From: Homalodisca vitripennis
Lineage: Eukaryota > Arthropoda > Insecta > Hemiptera > Cicadellidae
DNA length: 64,000 nucleotides
Direction: 5' to 3'
Assembly (NCBI RefSeq): GCF_021130785.1
Contig: NW_025776806.1
Location: forward strand, 1 to 64,000
Below the pieces are notes generated by a model. That model was given only the letters and a program-made list of their open reading frames with translations. It did no database searches and was not told the DNA's origin. The position numbers and the translations under genes are program-made. This document shows, piece by piece, positions 1 through 10,839 of this stretch (its first letter is position 1; each line of letters starts with the position of its first letter).

Positions 1-453
1 CGGCCCTGGGGTTAGCAGCCGGTTGAGCAGGCCTCAGTTTCACTGCTGTCAGGCGTTGGAGTCGTTGTACGTTCCGTTGTGCTGACATCTAGCCGTTTCC
101 ACGTCGGCCGTTGCTATTGTTGTACGTGTTATGATCCTCCTGAGACCTGGCTGTGGCCTAATAGGCCAACATTTGATTTTTCTGCCTTCCAGGCTGTCTA
201 GGTATCGTTCATTTATAAATGCTACAAGTAGGTTATTTCATCAGCTGAGAGGAGTGCACCACATTGTCAGTGTCTGCAGTTGTCAACCTTTAGGTTTAGT
301 TAGAGATTTTGCTCACTAGGTTATGGTTTGAAGCTTGGCAAAATGTCTGTGGTGATACATGAACCATGTTCTACTCCACGGTAATTATTATTTTATTATT
401 AAAATTACTTTAAGTTCGAAAGCTTTAAAATTTAAATGTCTATATAAATAGTT
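1..453. other. No recognisable gene
   Basis: Moderately GC-rich at the very start, then AT-rich. A 62-codon open frame at 131-319 has no recognisable motif and I do not support it as a gene. This may be the 5' flank or leader of the P1 element, but I see no TTAA-type end here. Confidence 0.4.
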
Positions 454-780
454 AATGTAAAAGAAGTAACCTGCCCAAAATCATATTTTTATAGGTATTT
501 ATCGCTAGCTTGTGACTGTAAAACATAAACCACATAATAGATGGAGTGGTGTCCTATAGGCCACATCTGGGTCTTGGAGTCTATAATAGTACAGTGTCTT
601 ATAATAAAATGTCTATAATACAAACAGTATAATGTCTATAATAGAATGTCTATAATAGTAATGTAAAAGAAGTAACCTGCCCAAAATAATATTTTTATAG
701 GTATTTATCGCTAGCTTATGACTGTAAAACAACACATAATAATGAGTGTGGCCTATAGGCCACATTGGGTCTTGGGGTTC
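454..780. repeat. Direct duplication of the P1 5' region
   Basis: Two copies of a segment of about 120 bp, at 454-580 and 660-780, share the block beginning AATGTAAAAGAAGTAACCTG. Both run through the palindromic GGCCTATAGGCCACAT region to a GGGTCTTGG block. Between them lies a short stretch of imperfect TAATAGAATGTCTATAA-type repeats. The second copy keeps the exact GTGGCCTATAGGCCAC palindrome and the first has lost a base (GTCCTATAGGCCAC). Confidence 0.8.
748..769 (+). repeat. P1 subterminal palindrome, left copy
   Basis: GTGGCCTATAGGCCAC followed by ATTGGG. The same 22-bp block occurs in opposite orientation at 2959-2980 with one mismatch. The two copies bracket the P1 transposase remnant, as expected for transposase-binding repeats near piggyBac ends. 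Confidence 0.75.
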
Positions 781-973
781 CTATGCTTACTTTGTTACTG
801 ATGAAACTTCTTTTTTTATTTTAATAATATTTCTTGTACTGCTATCTATTTATTATCCCTATTTTAACTTAATTGTTATTCTAGTCTATTCTTATTAATG
901 CACTTGAAATATTTTAACTTCATTTATTTAATTTATTTTAACAGTATCTATAAAAAGTTGTATTTTTTTAGAT

Positions 974-2826
974 ACAAGTACATCAAGAAGATAGACTAGA
1001 AAGCGTTCCAAAACCTGCCACTGCACTATCCATAGAAGACATCGCAGATCTTGTCAACGCAGTTGATGGAGATGTTTCAGATTTAGATGGATTTTGACTC
1101 AGGACGATGATACTGACCCAACATATATCCCCTAGAAATGAAACCCAACCAGATAGTGACCTAGATGATGAATCACTTGCAGAGGACCGATCTGAGAATT
1201 CTCTAGAGCCTGAAGTGCCTCTAACTGAAGGTAGCCGTGTTTACTGGAAGCTACAGCAATGATTTTTTTTTTTCCATTACCACCTGCTCCTTTCTCTTAC
1301 GATGAAGATGACACAACCAATTGAAGGTAATCCTTATGACTTTTTTAAATTCTATATCCCTGAGGAAATATACGAGATTATTAGCAGCTATTCTAGCCAG
1401 ACATATTTAGCATCAAACTGGAAAATATGTATAAAAAACAACACCAGAAGAAATTAAGAAGTTCTTTGGTATTGTTATTGTGATGTCCTATCTCAAAATT
1501 TCCCAGGATGCGTATGTATTGGGCAGCTACTACTCGAGTACCTTTAATTTGTGAACAAATGCCCAGAGAACGATTTCTTTTGATAAGAATAAATCTAAAA
1601 CTTGTTAATGATGCTACTGTGCCTGATGATGTAAAAAAAAAACCAACAAGTTTTGGAAAGTTTCAACCACTTATTGATAAAGTCCGAAATGCTTCTTTGC
1701 TAAATCCTCGCCCTGAGAAAGTATCTGTTGATGAGCAGATGATCCCATTTTGGGGTAGTGGACCTGCCAGACAGTATGTGAGGGGAAAACCTAACCCTTG
1801 TGGTTTAAAAAAACCTTGTTGTGATAGCTTGTAGATTGTCTTCCCCTTGATTTTTTTATTTATCAAGGAAAAGGACACTCAATAACAACTGAACCTTGTT
1901 GTGCTCATTTAAATACTGGTGGGGAAATGGTAATGAAACTAACTGAGAATCTCAAAGAAGGTTCATTGGTGTGTACATGGACAGGTATTTCACTTCAATA
2001 TTCCTCCTGGATTTACTACATTCTGAACGCAGGATGCAAGGCACTGGAACTCTCAGTGCCAATCAACTGCCATATGAAGTAACCCTCAAAAGTGACAGAG
2101 AACTAGCGAAAGAAGGGAGAGGGTCATGGGATCAAGTCATCCGTAATGATGGACAAGTAACCATCATGAAATGGTATGATAACAAAGCAGTTGTAATTTC
2201 ATCATCTCATGAAGGTGCTATCCCAAGTGATGTATGTACAAGATAGGACAAAAAAAGAAAAGTTTATGTAGACGTACAGCGTCCATTAGCAGTAAAAAAC
2301 TGCAACAGTAGTATGGGTGGTGTAGATCTCCTAGACCGAATGATTAGTTACTATCGGATCAGCTGTAGAACAAGGAAATGGACCATTCGGCTAATTTTCC
2401 ATTTGGTAGACTTGTCAATAGTAGCTGCATGGCTAACCTACAGGCGTCAACAAGTTCAACAACAGACTCCAAACCGAGATAAGCTTGACTCTTTCCAATA
2501 TCGACAAAGAATTGCAGAACGACTAATTTATGCATCAACATTACCTCAAGCTGCTATGTATGAAGACATAGAAAATGACGAGGAAGAAGTAAGAGCGAAG
2601 AAAAGAAAAAAAGACAACACCTCACCCACCACATGACTTGAGAACTTCTATGACTCTTCACATGCCTACAATCCCTGAAAAAGGAAAAAACTTTCGTTGC
2701 AGAATGCCCGGTTGTTCGAGCAACAAAGCTAGAGTTAAATGTTCGACTTGCAAGATGCATCTGTGTTTTACATTTGAACGCAATTGTTTCAAACAATATC
2801 ACTATAAAACATTTGTTAAGATTTAA
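974..2826 (+). pseudogene. piggyBac-like transposase P1, frameshifted
   Basis: Remnant of a DDE transposase of the piggyBac family, which cuts and pastes at TTAA. An acidic N-terminal part (about 1018-1240) is followed by NPYDFFKFYIPEE (about 1335-1375), where the DDE domain begins. The first catalytic Asp is in VDEQMIPF (codon 1730-1732). The second is in MDRYFTS (codon 1980-1982) and the third in MGGVDLLDR (codon 2325-2327). The conserved KWTIRLIFHLVDL helix follows. A C-terminal cysteine-rich finger (2696-2800) has the pattern C-x4-C...C-x2-C...C-x4-C...H. The frame is broken near 1095, 1260, 1320, 1550, 1834, 2246 and 2636, so it cannot encode a working enzyme. All three Asp codons survive, which points to decay by indels rather than catalytic substitution. 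Family assignment is confident; the start is approximate. Confidence 0.9.
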
Positions 2827-2904
2827 CAGTATTACTAATTAAGTCATTATATTGTATTTTCCATTTTCATACATGATTACGAAGCCAAATGTTTATATTT
2901 GGTC

Positions 2905-2910
2905 AATAAA
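2905..2910 (+). promoter_or_regulatory. Candidate poly(A) signal of P1
   Basis: AATAAA lies about 80 bp behind the P1 stop codon, with a second AATAAA-like hexamer at about 2923. It sits between the transposase and the right palindrome. Confidence 0.45.
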
Positions 2911-2958
2911 GATCATTTATTGAATAAAAGTAACGTTTTATTTCAGATATATTTAGAA

Positions 2959-2980
2959 CCCAATGTGGCCTACAGGCCAC
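2959..2980 (-). repeat. P1 subterminal palindrome, right copy
   Basis: CCCAATGTGGCCTACAGGCC plus AC, the inverted partner of 748-769 (21 of 22 bases). A candidate right end of P1 follows at 3113-3116, where GGGTCTGAGGAGG abuts TTAA. I found no matching left TTAA end. Confidence 0.7.
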
Positions 2981-3197
2981 TTGAAATATTTCATATAAAT
3001 CATAAACCTAAAATTGAATAAAAAATTTATATTATTTCTAGTTAACTAATGAGTGGACGACATGTAGTTTCATGTAAAATTATTAATTACCAAATTCATG
3101 GGTCTGAGGAGGTTAAAGTGGTTGTTTTATTGTTGTTTGTACTCATATTAATATGGAAGCTTAGCAGCATCGTAAACTAATTGGTGGACGAAAAGTA

Positions 3198-3278
3198 TTG
3201 CATAGCCAAAGTCGAGAAATCATTGCAAATGTGTACAAATTTATGAAACGTGAAGCTGAAACTGGAGCTTCAATACAT
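3198..3278 (+). pseudogene. Fragment resembling the N-terminal helix-turn-helix of a Tc1/IS630-like DDE protein
   Basis: About 27 residues including QSREIIANVYKFMKREAE read like the helical N-terminal segment that precedes DDE domains in some arthropod Tc1/mariner- or IS630-like proteins. The similarity is from memory and the piece is short. It stops exactly at TTAACCCTAG (3279), which looks like a piggyBac insertion point, so the remainder may have been displaced. No continuation was found downstream. Confidence 0.3.
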
Positions 3279-3302
3279 TTAACCCTAGAAGTGTGGAACC
3301 AT
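3279..3302 (+). repeat. Candidate left end of piggyBac element P2
   Basis: TTAACCCTAGAAGTGTGGAA followed by CCAT combines the TTAA target with a CCCTAG-type end and a GGAACCAT motif. GGAACCAG recurs at about 3349. The same motif occurs as CATGGTTCCATG at 7166-7177 and ATGGTTCCA at 7227-7235, beyond the P2 gene. The right end itself is not identifiable. Confidence 0.45.
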
Positions 3303-4617
3303 CCATATTATACAGGTATGTCGGTTGTAATTTATGTGTGTTGTGTGGAACCAGCATATTGTATGTCGGTTCAGTTTTTCATTAAAACTATTTTATTTAT
3401 CTTCAAACAATTACAATTTGGTATCATTGAAATTGTGAGATTCCACTCTACAATTTTCATATAAAATTCTGTTTCTAACTTCAATATTACGGTCGTGGTG
3501 AAATGTTTTCTGAAGAAGTCATCATTTGAGTTGAATTTCGCGGGTGGCCGGGTCAAAGAAATACGTCATTTTCAACCAATCACAGCAAGTTACGTATTGC
3601 CTGCAAACAGTGCTGCCATATATCAATAGACGCGGAATGAAATATTCTTTCTTTCAGTGCAAACAGAAAGTCATTAGAACGAAATAGTTGATTTACTATG
3701 AATATTCTAAAACGGGACAATTCGGGACAAGTTGTAAACCAGCACATTCTATGCATGCATTAATTAGTATAATAACATGCACACAGTTATTTATTGTAAA
3801 TAAAGAAAATAAAAAAACCGTGTAAAGTGAAAGAAACAATCTACCGGTACAATCTTTCAGCGGTAAATTTAGTTCAGTAGGTTTCCGGCAGTGCGAAATG
3901 AAAGAGATTAATCACGGCGTCGCATCAAGACCAACCCAACCCATCCCTGTCGGCCATTGTCTTGTAACTTGTTGCACTACAGTACAGTACATTACGCTTG
4001 TGTTCGTTCCATTGCGCTTTGCTATAAAGTGTAAGTGCATTAGCGATTTAGTGAAGTGATTACCTGTGAAGTGTTTCTGAATAAATCTATAAAGTTTTTT
4101 ATGCTTTTGTTGGAATAACTATTGATCTGTTATATATTTTGTAGTCAGTCACATGTTTCTTTGGATTTCACAACATATCACATGTTCTATTTTATATATT
4201 ATTATTTAGAGTAATTTATAAACATCATTCCTTATATTGATTATAACGAGTATTACACACGTAAATTGTAAATACTTAGGTGTCAGTAGCATTTTTATAC
4301 ATTTTCAAAAGTTTGAGACCTAAGTTAGGCTTGAACATGAAATTATTTACAAGTTACAAATTATTCAGAAATATTTTTCCCAAACATTAGAATACAAGTA
4401 TTAGAGATAGGCCTACATCTAATTTGATAATAATTCATTATCAGGTCATAGTTGCCTATCATTTATAAACTTTTTTTTTTCAATTTTAGAGCTATGCCAG
4501 AACCAAATTTGTTTACTTTTTATTAGAAGTAGTGCGACATCAATCGAATTATGATTTAGTATTACTTCTAATAAATTACTTTGTACACAACAGATCAATA
4601 GCTAGGCCTAGCCTACA
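3303..4617. other. P2 5' noncoding region
   Basis: No coding signature. The stretch at about 3880-4080, ending near the P2 start, contains less AT-rich sequence with CAGTACAGTACATTACG that could be a promoter or leader, but no element is diagnostic. Short homopolymer and AT tracts make up the rest. Confidence 0.4.
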
Positions 4618-6627
4618 ATGGCAGAGAATATATCGGACCACAGTAGCGAGGTCGACAGGCTCCTCCTAGACTCGGAGGATGAAGAATATGACCAGCCCAT
4701 GCCAGGTCCTTCATCTACAAGAGATGATTTTGTGCTGCAGCCTGTGGATGAAGAGGATGCCATGGACAAACTTACTGACTTCAGTTCTGGGTCAAGCGAT
4801 GACTATGTGCCTGAAACTGACGAGGAGGACGATGATGATTACTACATGTCTCCGAGAAAGCGTCGTCGACGTCATCGCCCAGCCAAGGGACCTCTTGGTC
4901 CTTCTGCTGCTGCTGCCGCTGATCCGCCCCCACCTGATGCTACTGGACCTGCGCCTCTCGTCCCCCCTGCCACTGCTGCTGGACCTGTGCCTCTCGCCCC
5001 CCTTCCCCTGCTGCTGGACCTGTGCCTCTCGCGCCCCCCCTGCCACTGCTGCTGGACCTCTCGTCCTCCCTGCCTCATTATGGGTACGAGCATACCCAGA
5101 TGAACCACCCAAGAACATCAAGGCTAAGTTCAAAGTAAGGAATGTTGGTCCCCGTGAGATCGGTAACAGCAGGACTCCCCTTGATTGTTTTTTCTGTTTA
5201 TGACCAACACCATCTGGGAAATGATGGTGAATGCGAGTAACAGGTATGCACAACAGAATCTTCAAACCATGGAAAGAACAAGGAATCTTGGCCCAAGATC
5301 CTGATTGCGAAAATGGGTTTGATGTGACTGTTGTGGAGATGAAAAAATTCTTGGCGATACTGCTGAATATGGGTCTCATGAGGTAAGGTACTGAAACTAT
5401 ACTGGTCTTCTCTTCCAAATCACTCAAATCATTTTTATAAAACTACAATGCGCTTAGGTCGATTTCATGCCATCATGTCACAATTTCAGGCGTCTTCTCG
5501 AGACGCTTTGCTCAGGGACCATCCAGATTTTGATCCTTGGGTAAAGGTACGAGACTTCATTGATAATATGAATGATGCCTTTAAACGCTACTTTGTACCA
5601 AGCCAGGAGGTTTGTATAGATGAAAGCATGGTCGGTATGAAAAACCGATGTGTATTCATCCAATATATGCCCAATTAAGCGCCACTCCAGGTTTGGTATT
5701 AAGAAGTTCGAGTTGTGTGACAGTGCCTCAGGTTACGTTTTGCACAGTGCATTATACTCAGGCACCGACTTCTTTGCTGGAGGGCAGGACCCTTTTACGC
5801 AGAAAGTAGTTGCAGAGTTGATGCAGTGTTGTGGTTTTGCTCAACAAAATACACCACCTCTTTACTGACAAGTACTATACCAAAATTCCTCTTGCTCAGT
5901 ATATATTGGACAACAACACTTACTTGACTGGCACGATCAATAAAACCAGCCGTTTATTGAGTCATGGCATTCTGGCTGCAGATGTTCGTGTAGGCGAGCC
6001 TTTGTATTTTAGAAGAGGCCATGTTCTTCTTGTAAAATACAAAGAACGTAAAAGCAGGAAGCCTGTGCACCTGATAAGCACTGCATATGTAGCAAAAAAT
6101 ACAGTAGTTGTCAGTAGGAGTGGTGAACGCAAGGTCAAGCCGGATATGATCTGTCAATATAATCAATACATGGGCGGTGTTGGTGCTAAGGACAAGAACA
6201 TATACCACTTGACTTGTTCCAGACAAACCACCAAGTACTGAAAACAGATCGTGTATAATTTCATTGACATGGCGCTGTTCGATGCTTACCACTTGTATAA
6301 GATGTGCAGTTGAAAACCGGAAAGCAAGGTCACGTTCATAAATGAAATTATACTCGGGCTGGCAAATAATCCCCCTGTACTTGATGTTCCTACGGTAATC
6401 CCCCACATCCCTTTTGGAGAAGCATTTGAGGGCCACGCCATCAAAAGCTTGAGTGACAATGGCAGCTCGAGGAGGTGATGTGGTGTGTGTAAAAAACGAT
6501 CTGTGTTCTGGTGCCCCGGGTGTAACATTGGCGTACACAAAAAGTGCCTCCCCCCTCTCCAACAATACCCGCGTGGCAGGCAACGAGGACAGCAAGCACT
6601 TCCAGGAGCTCAGCACTGAGTAAGAAA
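4618..6627 (+). pseudogene. piggyBac-like transposase P2, third Asp lost
   Basis: Starts at ATG 4618 with an acidic N-terminal region rich in D/E/S (residues 1-80) and a basic KRRRRHR stretch. The next 130 bp are a Pro/Ala low-complexity expansion. The DDE domain continues from about 5090: the first Asp is in IDESMVGMK (codon 5619-5621) and the second in FTDKYYT (codon 5867-5869). Where the family has MGGVD, this copy reads MGGVGAKD. The codon at 6182-6184 is Gly (GGT), a single-base change from Asp that would abolish DDE chemistry. The C-terminal finger at about 6475-6550 is C-x2-C...C-x2-C...H-x3-C. Frameshifts or stops occur near 5100, 5203, 5390, 5678, 5868, 6240 and 6474. Confidence 0.88.
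4915..5075 (+). repeat. Pro/Ala-coding short tandem repeat in P2
   Basis: Diverged repeats of a unit of roughly 30-36 bp around CTGCTGCTGGACCTGTGCCT and CCCCCCTGCCACTG. They inflate the P2 N-terminal linker and leave all frames open across the region, so long spurious antisense ORFs appear here. Confidence 0.7.
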
Positions 6628-6980
6628 AATTTCTGTTCATATTTTGTGTACCCTACCATTAAATTTTATGTACATTGTATTGGGACACATTATTTTAGAT
6701 TCGTAAGCTCGTATTTTATTTCACCACGAGCTTATTTTTTTACCGATTTTCATAATTTAGGTCTCTATTTTTTAATAAGAGATATGTTTAAGTTTATGCC
6801 CTTGCAGGATAGAGAATTTTATACTGTAGTCCTTAAGTTGTAGGCATATCTATCTTGAAGTTTTGTGTCATTTTAGCTGTGTAATGTAAAATATAATATG
6901 TTTCTATGAACAAAAAAATGTGTCTTTTTCATTTTAACATTTAAAAACTCCTTTTCAAGAAAATTCAATTTTTTAAACAG

Positions 6981-6982
<2 letters not shown>

Positions 6983-7025
<43 letters not shown>
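6983..7025. repeat. (TA)n microsatellite
   Basis: About 21 uninterrupted TA dinucleotides. Confidence 0.97.
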
Positions 7026-7028
<3 letters not shown>

Positions 7029-7165
7029 TTCATCGAATTTATTAAAAAAAATAATTAAATAATTAAAAAAATTGTATGACAAACAAGTTAATACTGTCTA
7101 TTATACAACATTTAGGTAAGCATGAAAACATCCTAGGGTCAAGTGAGCGTGAATATTAAATATGG

Positions 7166-7236
7166 CATGGTTCCATGTGAGATATGGAACCTTGTCACTC
7201 AAAGATTTTCCAAAATTTACAGTGACATGGTTCCAA
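7166..7236. repeat. ATGGTTCCAT palindromes, right flank of P2
   Basis: A perfect 12-bp palindrome CATGGTTCCATG at 7166-7177, then TATGGAACC at about 7183 and CATGGTTCCA at 7226-7235. They match the GGAACCAT motifs at about 3295 and 3349 on the other side of P2, as for subterminal binding repeats. Confidence 0.55.
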
Positions 7237-7439
7237 CTAATATTTTAAATATTTCATATTTAGGGTATTGAAAATTGTTTAGAGAAGTTTAAACATTTTG
7301 GTTTTGATGTTAGAAAGATACTACCAAAGGTTTGCGGGTATTTTATTTAAAATGGTTACGCAGTAATAAACCAAATCTTTAACAGCTGTTTTCTCAAAAC
7401 TAGGTTTATGCCAGATGGAATAGTTTTAAGTTGTATCTT

Positions 7440-7704
7440 GTAGCAAATCCCAGGAAAAAACGTTTGTTTAGCTTCAGAATTGCAGTAATTGAAAAGATGT
7501 TGACAAAACATGTTACAACACCACCACTTACTGTCAGACACGTTTTATCCAAAACAGACCAGAGGAAGCAGGTTCTTGAGAAAGAAGTCCAGAAAATGTG
7601 CAAAGGATAAAGAAAAAAACCATGACAGTGTATATCTGCGCTCAGTGTCCAGGAGAGCCGAGATTGTGTGCCTTGGCATGCTTTGACAAGTGGCACTCCT
7701 CGTA
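7440..7704 (+). pseudogene. C-terminal remnant of a third piggyBac-like transposase (P3)
   Basis: One frame gives FRIAVIEKMLTKHV and a stretch typical of the region after the DDE core. Another frame, about 7630-7700, gives YICAQCPGEPRLCALACF and then DKWH. That is the C-x2-C...C-x4-C...H cysteine-rich finger that ends piggyBac transposases. The N-terminal and catalytic parts are absent, so this is a 5'-truncated copy unrelated in detail to P1 or P2. A frameshift separates the two parts near 7600. Confidence 0.75.
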
Positions 7705-7833
7705 AAGAGCTAAACTCGTTCAAGAACATGTACATATGTAAATAGTATGTTTGTATTTAGGTTAGTAACATGTTATTGTCCTATTACTAGAACAATAGTG
7801 AAATATAGCTTGCTTCACGTGTTATGGAAGTCC

Positions 7834-7936
7834 GCCTCCGATAGGAGGCATATGGATTTATGTGTCAGGTGCGTAACACATACGATCGGAGGCACATGAA
7901 GAATACTGCGATGTGCGGGCGCCTCCGATAGGAGGC
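7834..7936. repeat. P3 subterminal palindrome, two copies
   Basis: GCCTCCGATAGGAGGC occurs identically at 7834-7849 and 7921-7936, with a half-like copy (GATCGGAGGC) at about 7884. It follows the P3 tail at the distance expected for an element's 3' terminal region and is unlike the palindromes of the other copies. Confidence 0.8.
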
Positions 7937-8943
7937 AAACACTTTGACGTCACTAGCACCGCCAATTTGTTACCGGAGAATTGTGTCTATGCTTTTTCTG
8001 GATTCTAATGACAACTAGGTAAGATAATTTGTAAAAAAATATTTTAACATGGTGCATGAGTTTTACGTTATTTTTCAGCAGTGAATGTGTTAAAAAAGGT
8101 AAGAACAGTTACCTCTACTTCCTAACCTCTTTTGGTGTAAAACATGGTATGTACAGCACTTACCATGTTTTACACCCTCACCTACATTAGATTGGTTTAA
8201 TAAACATTATATATTTAGTGTCTGTCGTTTTATTGCGTTCTAGTTAAGGTTTTAGAGTAATAGGCTTAGTTTTCTTTTATAAATTGAGTTTTAAAAACCA
8301 TTTTGTATAGGTTACAAAAACGCAAGTCGTCTCATGGCTACTCATGGTATCTGCTACACATATCACGTTTTACACCCAACAGGGTATTTCAAAAGCCTAG
8401 TCTAGTTTTCAACGTACTAAAAGTGAATTATTTGCCTGTCTCATTCACTGTCTATTGATACTATTATCTGGCGAATCATGCAGCAAGGGATTAGTTTTTT
8501 ATAGAATTTTTTTTCCTACATGTTTACTAACACATCTATAGTTTAACATCCTCCCTAAGTTAAATCTCAGAGGCATTGTACAGTATATTGCACATTACAT
8601 TTTGCATTGAACGGTATTGCCATCTATTGGTAATCCCTAGAACTACTAGAGTGCTACATGTTTGCAACAGTGCTCCCTTGTTTGTTTACAGAGCTATAAT
8701 ATGTGCTTTTCATACTCAAGAGTTGACAACATTTTAGGTTCTTTTTGTGTTAGGAAACAACATGTTTTGCGTTCAGAGTGTATATATTAAGTTTTGAGGT
8801 TTTTCAATCAGTCATATTTGCTTAGTTTTGTGTAAATCAGTGACTAAAAACATATGTACAGTATACTTTACATTGACTCTCAACTAGTGTCTTTGTTTTA
8901 TTTCTAATGCCTTATGAGAAGTGTGTTTGTTCTAATATTATAA
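7937..8943. other. Noncoding stretch with a strong hairpin
   Basis: No coding signature apart from the hairpin at 8134-8176. AT-rich, possibly the 5' noncoding part of the transposon-like gene that follows. Confidence 0.4.
8134..8176. repeat. Perfect 16-bp inverted repeat
   Basis: GGTGTAAAACATGGTA and its exact reverse complement are separated by 11 bp. A diverged pair lies at about 8341-8377 (CTCATGGTAT ... CACGTTTTACACCC). This resembles the palindromic subterminal repeats of the piggyBac copies, but no transposase of its own is attached. Confidence 0.75.
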
Positions 8944-10382
8944 ATGAGTGGTAACAATTTAAAAGCCTCTGACATTCTTGGTTTGATAGAGAATAGAAAC
9001 CTTTATAATATTGAGGATTTATCAGACACTGAAGATAAGGACCCTGAAAAATTCGACTGCTGTAAACTTGGAAAATGGTGTCAATTTAGGAGATTATGTT
9101 TTTCTTCATGTGCAGTATGAACAAATACCAGACATTGATGAATAAACTGACTCTTTATTGTACACAGAACCAGATGAGGCTACTATTACGGTAGTGGCTA
9201 GTGCAAGTGGAAGCAGAAATGGGTTGAACAACGTTATTGTTGAGGATGTTTCTGCAGATCAAATCCTACCTAACACTGGATCTTTAAGATTTGGCAGACC
9301 GCAAATTGATTCTTGCTGCACGTGTGAAGAGCTCAACACAAAGCTAAAGAGTCCTCACTTGAATGATGTAACAAAAAGATGAGCTGCTGCCGAGCTTATC
9401 ATTCATAAAAGACGAGCAAAAAAGTGTTTTATTAAGATTACAAATGAAGCTAACTCAAAGAACGAGCCACACGTACTTTCCCTTTGTATGGACTTCATGC
9501 AAAATCTCAGTATACCACTAATTCCCGTACAAAGAAACGTTTTATTTAAGACAAATCACGGTTAATGTATTCTCTATTCATGATATAAAAAAATAGTCAG
9601 CAAAAGTGTATGTATACCATGAAGATACAGCCAGCAAGACACCTAATGAAGTGTGCTCTTTCTTATGTGATTATCTCAAATCCATCCCCCCAGAATATAC
9701 AGAGTTACGACTGTTCTCTGATAATTGCAGCGGGCAGAACAAAAATCACGCACTGAATAGATTTTTGCTGCTTCTTACTGACACCCGGCCGTTTTCAGCA
9801 AGATAACAATGTATTTTCCTGTCAGAGGCCATTTTTTGCCCTGTGACAGGGACTTTGCAACGATAAAGCGCCACGTGAAAAAGTTTGACAGAATTTACAC
9901 TGTGGGTGAAATCAGAAAACTCATAGAAAACAGCAGCGCAAAATCAGGAATCAATAAGTTTTTCTGTCAAAGAAGTTCAGACAAAAGACATCTTTGATAT
10001 CAGGCTCTTTTGGAAAACATACTACAAAAAATGCTGCATATCTCAAGAAACAAGATCGAAGCGAGTTCCAAAAGAAAAGAAAATAGATTTGAAATAAGCA
10101 GTTGACCTTTGATAAAAATCAGTTTGATATAATATTAGCCAGTAAAACCATTGACAGCATTGTAACTCATTCTTTTAAAATGTGTAAGGACCAGAACCAA
10201 AAACCAACATTACCCCACCACCTGTGTGTTATCCAGCTGGTAAAGTACCCATAAAAGCTTCAAAAATCAACGACGTCAGGAATCTTCTACCGTATGTTGC
10301 CCATGAACACATAGACTTCTATGAACATATTATGAATTGGCCTACACTTGACTACATTGCACCTGAAGTCCAAGATGATTGA
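8944..10382 (+). pseudogene. Uncharacterised transposase-like protein, D-N-C-x-x-Q-N-K-N family, copy 1
   Basis: Starts at ATG 8944 with MSGNNLKASDILGLIE and an acidic stretch. From 9280 it reads FGRPQIDSCCTCEELN (possible Cys pair), then CMDFMQN (Asp codon 9491-9493). Next come VYVYHEDTASKTPNEVCSFL and FSDNCSGQNKN (Asp 9720-9722), then YFPVRGHFLPCDRDF at about 9812. The C-terminal KVPIKASKINDVRNLLPY matches the ends of other copies. I recognise the family from many uncharacterised arthropod and cnidarian proteins and believe it is DUF7869, unverified. Asp residues at strand-like positions suggest an RNase H-fold nuclease, which is inference. The N-terminal third is shorter than in copies 2 and 3, and there are many frameshifts and stops. 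Confidence 0.75.
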
Positions 10383-10628
10383 TTAAGTTTTCAAAAATAT
10401 TATTTTTATTAGTACTAATTTTCTTTTTTCCACACGGTGTTGTAGTACATTTTTTAATCAATAAATGTATAACAAAAAACTGTTGTTTAATAATACCTTT
10501 GGAATTTGGATTACAGATACTCATAATCAACAGCTTGAAATAGTAAAAACACATTTTAATGTAATAAAAAGTAAAAGACATTAAAGAAATAAAGTTTTAT
10601 ATCATATTTAAAAAGGTCATTTTAATTT
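10383..10628. other. AT-rich 3' flank of copy 1
   Basis: Noncoding, with several AATAAA-like hexamers (for example near 10459) that could serve as poly(A) signals. Nothing else is visible. Confidence 0.4.
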
Positions 10629-10820
10629 TTCATGCAAAAAGAGCTTCAGTCTGCTAGTAAAAGCAATTTTTTCACTATGAAAATAACAATTTTAGTTTCC
10701 CTCACTAGTACTGTTGAAAGGTGCGTATTCATATAAAATAATAAGAGGTTTTATAAAAAAAATGTTTTTATTGAATTACTCAAAAAGTAGAATTGGCTGA
10801 CTAAGCCCTTTTTGCATGAA
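10629..10820. repeat. Inverted repeat, 192 bp overall
   Basis: TTCATGCAAAAAGAGCTTCA (10629) and, inverted, the block ending at 10820 (GCCCTTTTTGCATGAA) form arms of about 22 bp with a few mismatches. This may be a small foldback element or the terminal repeat of one. No clear target duplication. Confidence 0.6.
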
Positions 10821-10839
10821 GCGATTCAGTTTATGACTG

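Noticed and set aside
131..319. 62-codon open frame near the window start
   Set aside because: No motif, no codon or context support, and length expected by chance.
4792..5427. 211-codon - strand open frame with Gly/Arg-rich sequence
   Set aside because: Antisense of the Pro/Ala-coding repeat of P2. The + strand carries the recognisable transposase.
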